Source: Owenia fusiformis
Taxonomy: Eukaryota > Annelida > Polychaeta > Sabellida > Oweniidae
Direction of reading: 5' to 3'
Assembly: GCA_903813345.2 (NCBI GenBank)
Contig: CAIIXF020000001.1
Coordinates: 21,039,915-21,103,914, forward strand
DNA length: 64,000 nt
Below are positions 23,834-36,400 of this stretch, piece by piece. The notes beneath the pieces are model-generated. The model saw only the letters and a list, made by a program, of their open reading frames with translations, was not told where the DNA came from and did no database searches. A program made the position numbers and the translations under genes. Numbering within the stretch: position 1 is the stretch's first letter; every line of letters starts with the position of its first letter.

Positions 23834-26349
23834 ATGGCAAAGAGTAAAGCACAGAGGATGAAAGAATATAGGGAGAGAAAGAAACAAGAAATGGGAGAGG
23901 ACTGGCTAAAGAAAGAACGCGAACGTGTTAAAAAGTATTATATACCCCTAGAACTACTACCAGCAAAAGATAGAAAAAGAAAACAAGCTATAAACAGGAA
24001 CAATTGGCAAAACTTTAGAACCAAACGTCAAAAACCGAATGACAGCTCTACTCCACAGCCTTCTTCAAGTAGCGAGAATGAAGTTACTTCAACAACTGGT
24101 TATTTACAGTTGCCATCATTGATGGACAGTATAGATAAATCAAGAAAGAGTAGTGGCAGGAAAAGGGTCAATCGTGCACTATCTAGGGCTCACGGAAAAA
24201 TTAAACGCCTTCAGAAGACATCAGCAAAGAATAGAAAAATTATTTCTAGGTTAAGAAAAAAAGTAAATGACTTAAAACCCGCTAATACCCCAAGAAGCAA
24301 AACAGATAAACTTCTCAAAAAATCTGGATTTTCACCAAGCAAAGTGCCTAGAACAATTAGAAAAAAACTTATTTTCTCAGAGTGCGTCAGTGATGAGCTT
24401 AAACAATCAAACCAAAAAAAACCTATTTCTGGAAGGATCCTGAAAAAATACAAGTTGGCAAATCAGCTTAGGAACTCTGGGTATACATGGCGAAAATTGA
24501 GAGAGAAAAAGGCAAGAAAGATTGGCAATCAGAAAAAGTATGATGAGATAAGAAGTGATGTGATTGAATTTTTTGAAAGAGACGATAACTCCAGAATGAT
24601 GCCAGGAAAACAAGACTTCTCCAAATCCAAGGATGGAACGGTATTCATTTTCTCATAGTATTCTACTAGTAAATACATTCTGTTGTTGACATTTAACACT
24701 ATATTTAAGTATCAGACTCAAAACTACATAGATATATTTTACATAGACTGGTCCATTATGCTATATAGGGGTGATAGGTTCTTAAAGCTCATATTGCAAC
24801 ATTTAATATGCGAGTAAACCATTTAAATTCATAAGAAACGCTTTATCCAGTTATCACCAATGTGTGATTGTTTTCATTTAACGTTAAGTCCTAGTATTTG
24901 TTTATTTGTATTAAGCACAAAGTTAATAATTTGAAAATTTTCTAGTTGTTTGAAAAAGATATATGAAATACTAGTAAATCGAAAATTTGCAAATTATTAA
25001 CTTTTTGTGTTAAGTTATTTTAATGATGTAATGCAATGTTTCAGGTTCGTCAGAAGAGGGTATTAAATGATTACTTACACAACCTCCATCTCAAGTACCT
25101 GAGTGAGTTACCAAGGCACAGAATATCCAGGGCTCTATTCTGCAGGCTGCGTCCCTCCTTCATCACTCTTGTCAATTTTTCATCAAGATCAACTTGTCTG
25201 TGTCAGAAGCATCAGAATTTTACTCTTAAACTACAGTGTCTTAAGAAATTAAATCTCTTTACCTGCATCAATCCAGATGTATTTGTTAGGGATGTTTCTT
25301 CAGACCAGTTAGCCACTTCACTTTCAAATATAGCTGAAGAAACCGTTACATTCCAAGAATGGAAAAGGGTTAAAGTAGATGATAAATTGAAATGCAAAAT
25401 TATCTCTACAAAAGTAGAAAGAGCAAAATTTAGTGATATAATGTTGAATGAGTATAATGTTTTTGTGGAACATGTGGATAAAATAAAAAAGCAATACTAT
25501 GCTATCAAGCAGATGAAACTAAACATGTCAAGTCGCGATGTAATTATTCAAATGGATTTTGCGGAAAACTATACATGTCAAGTTCAAGAAGAGGTCCAAA
25601 GTGGTTATTGGAACCAAACGATGGTTACTCTACACCCGTGTGTTGTATACTACAAGGTGGAAGATGGTGGAGAACTTTTCCACTTGAACTACGTGTTTTT
25701 AAGTGATGTTCTTAGTCACAATGCCACAATGGTCAATTCTATCATTGAAAAATTAATACCTATTGTCAAAGAAAAGGTATCAGATGTACAGAGGGTACAT
25801 TATTTCACAGATTCCCCAAGTAGCCAATATCGAAACAAAACAATTTTTTATATTGTGATGCATCATGAAATACGGTTTGGCTGTTCGGCATCTTGGCAAT
25901 ACTTCGAAGCAGGCCATGGCAAAGGACCATGTGATGGGATTGGCGGGGTTGCTAAACGAGATGCGGATAACGCTGTTAAACGTGGGTTTTCAATACAAGA
26001 TGCTAATGAATTCCTGTGCTGGGCTATTCAAGAATCCCAGCATATTAACTATATTTTTGTCACCAAAGATGAGTATGAGATAAGTGTGTCCCAGCTTGTT
26101 GAATATAAAAATTCAAAACCCATCAATGGTACCATGCAACTCCACGGGGTTTGCACTTCGAAGTCTGGTGATGGCGTATCTCTCCATACCAGAGATACTA
26201 CATGTGTGTGTGAAGAATGTTTCACACCTAACGGTTTCCTCCCCAATCAACAGTGCAATTGGCAGGAGAAGATATCAAATTTAAAGTTTCTCAAACTGAG
26301 ATTAAAACTTGGAAGCACATTAATTCAGAGATACACTATGGTGGTCTGA
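23834..26349 (+). CDS. Transposase-like protein, 703 aa, two exons
   Basis: Exon 1 is 23834-24640 and exon 2 is 25045-26349; the intron begins GTATTC and ends TTTCAG, and both sides are in phase 0. The N-terminus is strongly basic (MAKSKAQRMKEYRERKKQE, then K/R-rich coiled segments to about residue 220) and suits DNA binding. The C-terminal half carries an RNase H-like pattern: QMDFAENY (D440), HYFTDSPSSQYRNK (D525) and FEAGHGKGPCDGIGG (D566). Cys pairs lie near residues 320 and 655-661. I recall similar 'D(F/Y)AENY ... SDG.A.QYK ... HGKG..DG.GG' proteins as repetitive uncharacterised genes in fish, insects and cnidarians, but cannot assign a superfamily. The frame is intact, with no stops or frameshifts. 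It is flanked by subterminal repeats. Confidence 0.85.
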
Positions 26350-26783
26350 CTTAATTTCTTTGACATGCGCATATACGATAATTTGTACATACAATATTGT
26401 TGCATACAGAACTTGTTATTGTGTAATTAAGACTCTAGCATAAGTGCCTAATTTACGAGTCATTTTGCACTGTGAACAGTAAAAGGACAGAACAATGCAT
26501 GACGTTTATGGCTCACATTTATTTCAATGGTATTTACATAATTGCACAACAAATAATGTTGTGGTTGAAATTGTTACATACATGTTTGTCTTCTGGACAG
26601 TTGCTACCAGCATCACGACTGAGTATGCAATTTACGAGACTTTTGTTGTAATTCAGTCTTTCCTGAACTGTTGTGGGAGTTTAATTAAGAGAAATAACAT
26701 TCAAAGCTTTGCTTGTGTCATCTGAAGATAAAGTACATTTATGTTGATTCCATAATCAAGTCTTATTCATTTTATACATAATA

Positions 26784-26820
26784 CAATATACGGGACAAAA
26801 TATGGCAATCTACAGGACAT
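26784..26820. promoter_or_regulatory. Subterminal motif copies, right side
   Basis: CAATATACGGGAC at 26784-26796 is followed by a diverged CAATCTACAGGAC at about 26806. Other right-side copies are at 26448 (TAATTTACGAGTC), 26627 (GCAATTTACGAGAC) and the terminal reversed copy at 27153. These mirror the left-side set. Confidence 0.6.
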
Positions 26821-27190
26821 TATCTTGAGAGATGTAGCAAAAAGGGCAGTCAATACTCGATAGCCATAATTTGTAGCGTAATTATGCATAGTTTGAAGTT
26901 CCTAATTTATCTACATGAATGACGAGAATGATGCATGGCATCAGTTTTATAATAAACAATACATCGTACTTTATGCTTTATTGGGGTGTAGACCCTGGGT
27001 CAGTTAACGTACATCTTGTTGAAAAATTAAGAATCGATGTAATTTTTGATACTCTTTGAACAATACATGCAACAAACTTTTATTTTCCTCTTCCAATACA
27101 ATTGTTGACTATATCAATACTCATTAATGCTGTATACCTAACAAGACGATGACTCGTAAATTGGCGAAAGTGAAAATTTTGACCTGACGT

Positions 27191-27455
27191 TTGTATATTT
27201 CTGCCAATTACAACTTCCGCATTTCGAAAGCGAGGCTGCCCAAACTTTGCCAGAATAACAAGTCAACTACAAACTTTAACGTAAGCACTGAAATTAGTTC
27301 GGTTTTAGAGTTTTATTTCGAATTTTTTTTGACAGACTTTTGTCACGCTTTTTGTAGAATGAGTGTAAAATGAAAATCATGTTACAGTTACATGTAATTT
27401 ATACTTTCAGTTACTATGCGATGAATGAGCAGAAGCGTGTGCAGATTCATTCACT
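27191..27455 (+). promoter_or_regulatory. Putative MBD5/6 5' leader with overlapping uORFs
   Basis: An acceptor (tatactttcag) at 27400-27410 opens the exon that holds the start codon, so a 5' non-coding exon must lie upstream. A possible donor, AAC|GTAAGC, is at about 27281-27287. In the leader, ATG CGA TGA (27416-27424) and a 12-codon uORF (27421-27459) precede the start. The uORF stop TGA (27457-27459) overlaps the two main start ATGs at 27456 and 27459. Confidence 0.45.
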
Positions 27456-30400
27456 ATGATGAATGGACCTCCAAGTGATAATGGGGGTGTCCAAACTAAT
27501 GTTGCACCAACACTTGTGTGGCACATGGCCCAACAACAGGGCATTGATGGAATTAATGCTAATGCAAAAGTTGGAACTACAAATATGGCAAGCTATCCCA
27601 CCCCTGTATACCAACAACAGCAGCAATCTACATTTGAATATGCTACAATAGGTCCCCCAGGCTTACAGTCAGTCATGGGATATGTTGATACTAGTACTGG
27701 GAAGATGGTTGCAATGCAACAACAAAATATACAACAGCAATATACACAACCAGTTAATGCACAGCTAGTGCAAGGATTTAATACAAACCCAACACAAGTC
27801 ATAGTTGGGCAAACTAATATTGCATTACCTTCAATAGTTGGTCAAGATCAGACACAAATTGTGTCTGCTGTGCCTCAAAAAGCCTCACCGGTGGGGTCAG
27901 TGACATTAATCTCAGGTCAAGGTCAGACTGTTCATGTACAGCCACAGCCAGCAGTAAACATAGGCAGTGTTGGTTTGGTTAGTCCAAGCGGAACTGTCCC
28001 AGCCAATTCTATGTCAGTTGTGGTCAACCAGGTAGCTGTGGCAACCCCTATACAGCCCACAACATATACCTTACAACAGCATAATATCCCAAGTGCAAAC
28101 CATAATCCTCTGCCAAATCAACATATCTTAGCTACCACAAATGGCCCTGATCTCACTGTGTCAACATCCCAAACTTTGCCATCAATAAGTAGTATAGTCA
28201 GAGGTCACCATGTTATGCAACAGCCCCAGCAGCAACTGCCTAACTTTCCAGCTCAGTTCAGTGGTCAAGAGACAGGACCCAGTATTGTCAATGTAGCCCA
28301 GTCAGATCAATGGGGTTTTACCAATGCCTCAGTAGCCTCAGCAGTTGGTAGTCTCAGCCAGCTAACAGACGTTCCCAATGCTTCAAGGCACATGACAAAC
28401 TCAATTTGTAATTCCGTATCTACAAATCAGTCTGTAATGACAATGACTCAAGTGACACACTCACCATTGACTAGCTGTGTGACTGTTGCAAGTCCAAACT
28501 CTACCCCTATAATGCAGTATACACAGCGTAGCCCTCACAATCGAGCTGGTCATGATAATCGCTTCACAAATCACGATCATATGTCAAAAAGTATGAACTT
28601 ACCTAATGATAATAGATCTGAACTGGATATTAGGCTTCAAGATATTGAATCTGAAGGTCATGTGAGAAAGAAACGAAAGGGTCGCCACAGTCCGCCAATG
28701 CAAATCAACGTGCCATTCGGTTGGAAACGGGTTGTTGAAGGGATTACCATTGTATATTACAGGTATGAAATTTTTCTAACTTTAATTAACTGTTCTTGCT
28801 TGTATAATGTGGCTCCTTTATTGAGGAATGTGTATTAAATACACATGGAATAAATAATTTGTTGGAACCTTTTTTATGTATAAATGTTTCGTGGTGATAT
28901 AACATAAAAATCACATGATGTACAATCAATGACTGACCAGCATCAGTATGTAATATTTATTTTTTGGTTTTACTAAGTTATATCGCTGAATGAACTAATG
29001 CCATCATGTAGACTACAGTAATCAGCATGTATTGTACAATATGCTTTAGACTAAAAAAGTTAGGTATGAAGGTTTTATTAATTTTGCTACGCTATTGTCA
29101 GATGATATAAGCATATTGTTCAGTGATTGTTCAGACCTTATTTAATTAACAGTTATGTGTATTAAATAGTAATTAAATATTGATTCTGCTTTGTTTCAAT
29201 ACTCTTAGTTGTAATTACATTTACCTGCTTAATCAGGAAAATATTACCATTGATAATCTCGTCTTTCTATCAGCCAACTTACAATAGTTTAGTATGTATA
29301 GTATTAGTAGTGAACTTCCCAGGGCTTTTTCCCAGTAGGGTGCAAAGATTAATTTTAACTATTTTAGTCGAATATTAAAGGGGTGCAATCAGATTTCAAC
29401 AGGATCACATATAATTTTCAAATTTTCAACATGATGCAGTATCTAGTTGCTCTAAAGCTTGAGTTCACTAGTATTCACAAAAGCAATTAAACAGAAAGAT
29501 ATCAGAGACATGAAAAACCTTCATTATTCCTTCAGTTATGAAATTGTTGATGGCAAAACAGGATAGAAATATTTAATGACAAACCACATGAACCAGCAAC
29601 ATGTGGTCAAATAACCACATTTCGCCACATTTGTGTATTGTGTATTGTTATTTGATGAAATTAAACCAGCAATTACTTAGAAACTAATTTATGAACCACA
29701 ATTTTTGGATTATATTTTTTGTTTATATATTTTTGGATATTATTGTTAATTTTGAATTAATCAAATGATTGTCATCTGAGAATATCGATAATTCAATATT
29801 TTGACCTTGATCATATTTTTGTTGTACATCATCATTCTTTAGTATCAACATTTGCTATATCCTTGTTGTTTTTGTTCAGGGGCGCGCTTTGAAAAATTCA
29901 TGCAGTAAATTTTACTCACATCAATAATACTAATTTTCTAAAAACTCCCAATAAATACAATAGTTCTGAATATGCCTTGATTTTTAAGGTTCGGCAAAAA
30001 TAGAAAAACTGGATGTCTGCTATCTGCATTCAATTTTAAACAATTGAATTTCTGCATCTTTTAACATGCATGTACTTTCATGTTTGATCAAAAAATATCT
30101 CCGATCTTTCTTCACATGTCAAGTTTGCTTTTGTAAGAGACATATTGGCATATTTGTTTATAATTTCAAAGATTCCTTCAGATATTTTATATAATCTCTC
30201 CTTTGTTGCAACTTTAAAAGAATTTTATATTTAAATATTAAAAAAATGTAATACTTTTTGCAGGTAAATATTTGCATCAATATCAATAATTCCAGGACTT
30301 CTAAATTATACTCTGATGTTTAGTATCAAAGCTTTTTGAAATTATAACCAAAGAAAATTATATTTATCAGTCATCAATATGGAATGTTAAATGTAACAAT

Positions 30401-33400
30401 TTCTAAGCAAGCGGATAGGAAATGAGGTATAAGTGGCTAGACAGACAGTGGTTTAGTTGTGGTATGTCTCATATCATTTTAATTCAACTCAATTCAAGAA
30501 ATTACAAAGTGGCAACTTATATATGGTTTACCCCAGTTTTAACCAAAATGTTTTAAAAAAGTTTTAACATTAAGGTTTGTTGTTATTTGGTTTTTAAAAA
30601 CATGTGCAGTAATGCAAATTATGATTGTAAAGATTTCAATATTTCAAACATATAACTTAGTACTATCTGTATGTTTGCCCCTGTTTTTTATCTATGACTA
30701 TTTTAATTTTTCATGACGAATTTTCCAACAGGTTTCCGTAGATATGTATCTGGGGCATTGTAAAATCAATTTCATGAGCCCTGTATTTCATAAAACAAAC
30801 ATGTTGACATTCTACCTTTAAATCTCTGACATAGATATTAAGATGTAGAAAATACTCTTGCTACTCTTGAGGTATATGTCCCATTCAAATTCCATGATGA
30901 TGTGATAAATTTTATAAGTGTGCCTCTGCTTCAAAAGCGACTAAACTAACATGAGACACGTCGTATTTTTTCAGTGCCAGCAATGTACGACTCGTCAACC
31001 TGGAGCATATAAAGCAGTATCTACAGACTGAGGGCACTTGTAAATGTGGACTAGAGTGCCCTCTTTTAGTTGAAAAAGTATTTAATTTTGACCCTGGTGT
31101 AATATCTCGCCAGTGGACACCTGAAGATGTTAATAACATGGATGATGTCATTGATGGATTAACTAAGTTGTGCAATCACCGGAGGAAGATCATTGCCATG
31201 GCAACGTTCCAGAACAATGCAGTACCTCAAACTCTCAATGACTCACCCCCAAAAGCCAAGAGGAAAAAAGGTAGGTTTATACATGGGAAAAAAGGAGTCA
31301 GATAAAAGTTGTATTTATCCTGGTATAAAATAAGAATCCCCATTTTGCTCACGCATTCCAGTTTCCTGAAGTTCAATTCTCCATCATGGCAGGATAACAA
31401 CTTTTTTTTCAGTATTTGTGCCTTGGACCCAATGGTTACTTATTCTCAAAGTGAAATGATCTATTTTAATATTTAAATAATCATGGACTCTTCTTCAGAC
31501 AAAAATCACATAAGTTTTGCATATTGATTTATTGAAATTGTTTAAAGCATAACTACAGCTCTTACATAACCTGTACCAGTTTTTATAAATGTCAGACATT
31601 GGATAAAAACATATTCTATTGCCTAAAAGAGAGGGATGATGTCTTTGTCATTCTTAATATAATTTTATATCAACAAAGTTGAATTTAGTCACTGTTCTTT
31701 TGGAAGAAATCATTTAGTTTTTTTTGAAGGGGTGTATTAAAAATTTAGTTTATGTGAAACCCAAAAAATATAGCATTACATGATTGAGAGATATAGGATT
31801 TGATTAAAAAAGCACTTCTATACGAGTTGTGGCCTAATTTCCCTAAATAATTATTGAATAAAACTCAAAGTTCAAGTTGACCCCTATCATATAGGATGGA
31901 GTAATTGTATTCATACAATAAGTTATTTCTATTTCATTTGTCAATGATATAATTTTTAATAATTTATTGGTCCGGGTGTTGAATACTTTATAAAAACATT
32001 CACACTAACTTTGAATACTATAATTTGGCACCAATTACAGGGTGGTCCAAAAAAATCATTTACACTTTTGATTGCGTAGCATTTTCTGACAATGGGAAGA
32101 TTTCCCAATTGTTTTTCATTGACCTGTCGTTAAGATATGTAAGTTTTGTGTGATACAAGTTTTATTATCATATACCATTATGTTAGCACAGATCAATAGT
32201 TTGTAATGTGCTAATCCAAGCTCCCTGCGAACATTGTAATGTCCTGTCCATGTTGTTTTTAATATCCTCTAGCTCATCTATAGTTTGGTGATCGTTTGCA
32301 TAGAACTTGACTTTAAAGTACCCCCACCAAAAACTTTATAGGGAATGTGTCTTGAGAATATGCATGGCCGGGTGTGTTCCATATAATGGGAGATGAGTCT
32401 GTCTTCAGGGAAGTAATGACGGAGGTATTCAAGTCAAGCATTGGAGCAGTGCAATGTTGCCTTATCTTGCCAATAGATTATTACAGTTACAGTATCCATG
32501 TCAACCCCTCGCTTCCGCCCCAGTGCCAGTTCTTCTCATGACTTCAATATATCAGTCCATGTTCACAGGAAATGAATCTCCATTAGCATTCTCAAATTAA
32601 ACCATATCACCCCAGTATCACCATTCTGACCTAACTTTCACCAGTCAACCTCTCTACATCACATGTTTGATGCTGATGCTCAGAAGGCTAAACCTGTGCC
32701 AAAAAGTGCATTTTCTATTTGTTGACGGTCATTACAAACTTAGCGCCAAAGATCTTGGATGGAGCACATTACAAACTATTGCCCCATGCTCTCATTACGT
32801 TGGTATATAAAAATAAAACGTACACCACACAAAACTTACATGTCTGAAAGACAGGCCTATGAAAAAAATTGGGAAATTTTCCTGCTTCGTTGTCAAAAGT
32901 GTAAATGATTTTTTGGACCACCCTGTATATTTTAACAAATTTGGAAATTGTTCTTTTACTGTCATGTATTTAGAGTCCATCTTCCCCAAATCAATTTTAG
33001 AAAATCATGTCTGTAGTGAATTGGTCAAGAAAAACATAACAAAGTCAAGTATTCATTGCTTTATGGTTGAGAGAACAAGAAAAATCATATTGTACATATA
33101 GTGGCTAATATTGAAATTGAAATAAAAGATTGAACTACTTTGTTCAAACCTCAACTTCACCTAAAATTACAGTATTTTATAATAGAACATCTATGTATAT
33201 TTATAATTTCCAGGGAAGAAAAAAGCCAGGAAATCAACTCCAGATAATATGTTGGTTTCTCAGATTCTGGCACAGAGGAGCCATTTTGAAGACAAAATAG
33301 GACCAACATCTCCAAAACATAGAAAATTATCGCAAGAGGATTTACCAAGTTCTGAGACTATAGAAAATCAACAATCCAGTCCAGGTTGTGCCAGTGCTGA

Positions 33401-36400
33401 ACAGAATCATGACACCCCTGCACCTGCAATCATTGACCCAGCAGCTTATGTACGGGAGCACATTGAGAAGAGCAAGCAGTATGTGGAGAGTCAGAAACGA
33501 TTAAAGGAGCAGCAGCAGCAACAAAGGAATAAAGACTCGGTCACCATGGTAACTTCTACAGGGGAACTCGGCCCAATAACTTGTCAGATACCTCCGAAGC
33601 TTCAGTTTGAGCAGCAATCACCAAGGCAACCAATAAATAGCTCATCAAAGATCCAGTCCCCCACCTTGCAAACTATTCAATCTCCACCGCAACATATAAT
33701 GTCTCCAAGACCATCAACCCCTCATACACTACCTAGCTCTCAACCAGTGTCTCCAGCCATGCCTCATCAGATGTACCAGCAACAGAGGCCCATGCCTGCC
33801 CCTGGCCCTCATCCACCTTTCATGGGTCAGTACAACAATCCCAATATGAACATGCAGCCACATGCTGCTAATCCAAATTTCAATCCATATTTTCAACATC
33901 AACCTGATGCTAACATTCCAATGCCAATGCAAGGACATGGCTATGGACCTGGTCAGTTTAACCCAGGGTATCGTATGCCACAACATAGTGGCCAGCAACC
34001 ACACAGGATGCCACGCCATATGCATGACATGATGATGCAACAGATGCACACAGGTCAACCTGGCCCTCCACACATGATGCCAAAACACACTCCCCCACCT
34101 ATAGACCCTGCCATGCCTCCATATATGTTTGACCCTTCATACAATGTGCCAAAACAAAAACCGAAAAGAAGTAGAAAAAAGAAATCAAATAGCGTGTTGG
34201 ATAGGAATTCACCGTGTCCAAATGTTGATGTACGGCAGATGCCAGATGAGTCAAAAACAGTTCCTTTGGTACCACTCTCAGTTGTGACATCCACGATGGC
34301 ACAGAGTCACGCACCTACACCTTCCTCAGCATCATTCCTTGAGAACCCAACAGGATTTATGGCCCAGCAGACTGCATTGGTGAACAGCTCTATGACTATC
34401 ATGCCTCAGCCAAGCCCACATGGTGCACTGCCTGATCAAGATAGTAAACTTGAGATAGATACCATCAACTCAAATGAGGATGTCGATGCCCAATCAAAAA
34501 ATGATGAAGCGAAAACAGTCAGTTCAGATTCACCTGAGAAAGTAATTGCTGACACCCAGTCAGACAAAATTGGTGTCTCACAACTAGACAATGATGATAA
34601 AAGTCTCAAGGTGTCTCATACAAATACAACAAATGTACCAACATTAACAGTGTCCACAACCATGTGTACTGTATCAATGTCTGTGCCATTAACCACGTCT
34701 GCTGCCACATCAGCTCTGTCTATAACCACACATCTACTTAGCCCAGGATCTGAATCAACTCTCTCAGCTACAAGCCCAGGCATGTTGAGTCCAGCTTCTA
34801 AGATACTTAGTCCAGCATCCACTGCAGCCACAGTTGTAACTATGACAACAATGACTGTGACAGCATCAACATCATCCACCCACTCGCCATTATCTAGTCA
34901 ACACACCACTGTCACAACTGATGTCCACACAACAGGAACCTCTATTGCTATGGTTACTGGTTCAGAGGCAACTCCAATGGTTTCACACCCTAATATGTCT
35001 CAAGATATGGTACATGCTATGGGAAATGCCCATCCTGGTAATACTATGATGCCCAGACATCCAGGCATGCATGGGCCATATATGGGTATGCCAAATAACC
35101 CTTCTGGTGGTCCTATGGCTCCCAATCACCCTCAAGGATTTATGGGTCCTGCCCACCCACATGGACACATGGGAACTCCCCCAGGGTTTCCTATGATGCC
35201 ACAACCCCCAAGCCCTCCAAAGAAGGCTGGGGCCAAGCGTAAAAGGTCTAGATCTCAACAGCAGCCATCACAACAACAGTTCCAGCAACAACAAATGATG
35301 ATGCAACAGCAACAAATGATGTATGGAGATAACCTGATGCATCCAAGGATGCAAATGATGCAGCAAGGATTCCCACCACCAAATGGTCCACCCCAACAGC
35401 AAATGGTCCCAGGGCCTGACGGACAGATGAGACCAAGGGGATTCCAAGCCAGTCATATGTTGAGTGCAGCTGCCAAGGCGCAAGGTGGGCCTCCACCAAT
35501 GATTGGGCCTCAGAATAGACATCCCAGACAGAGAATGATGGGACCAAATCATGCAATGGTTGATCCGATGGCAGGTCACCCTGTCAACTACCAACAGATG
35601 AGAATGATGCAGGGTCAGGGTATGAGGATGCCCCCACATATGAGTCCACCAGGCCAAATGCAAATGCATCCAAACATGTCACCACACATGCAGAATTTCC
35701 ATGGACCTCCCCAAGGGTTTCCCAATGAGCAAATGATGCATGCTTCAAGACATGGGGCTCCATACCCCCAACAGATGATGCAACAAGGGATGAGACCCAT
35801 GCAAGGTCAGAAATCTCATCTACCAGATGCTCAACAAGGTATGCATGTGGGTCAAAATCAAGGCCATAATCCTATTCAAATGGTGCAAAATATGATCACT
35901 GGACTCGATGGCCAGACTATGATGGATCACAACAGTATCATTGGATCACCTTCATCTGTACGCCGTGGTCGTTCACTTTCTGTAAGTTCAACATGTAGTA
36001 ACAGATCAGATAGGTCAGGGAGCAGTAGGCTTCATTGCACCACCCCATCTGGATCCATAGACAGGGTTAACACACCATCAACACCAGGGGGAGGAAGACA
36101 TACGCCTGTATATGCTGAAGACAAATTCCTTGGAGATATGGATTCAAAATTAACACATGTAGTAACGCAAGAATCAAAACAATATGATGAGAGTAATCAG
36201 CAACCTTTAAAAGGATCAGAACACTCAGAAAAACAAGCTGATAATTCTGAATCTGTGAATTCTGAGAAGACAGTTGAGTCCACTCTTGCTGAAGATAAAA
36301 GTACTTTACATGAGAAAACCAATTCTCAGACACAAAGCAATAATTCAAATGCAACTCCAGTTAACTCAGCTGATAACACCATTGGAACAGATGTTAAGGA

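Larger units (their letters stand above)
22970..27190 (+). mobile_element. Probable autonomous DNA transposon of unassigned family
   Basis: A two-exon transposase-like gene lies between regions that carry at least ten copies, in both orientations, of (C)AATTTACGRG(AC) or AATATACGGGAC. The motif at 22989-23001 (GCCAATTTACGAG) and at 27153-27165 (CTCGTAAATTGGC) forms a perfect 13-bp inverted pair. Beyond it, 'aaattttac' on the left and 'gtgaaaatttt' on the right extend the symmetry imperfectly. Intact long frames suggest recent or retained activity. The exact ends and target duplication are not settled: ACGTT occurs outside both ends, but not symmetrically. Confidence 0.72.
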
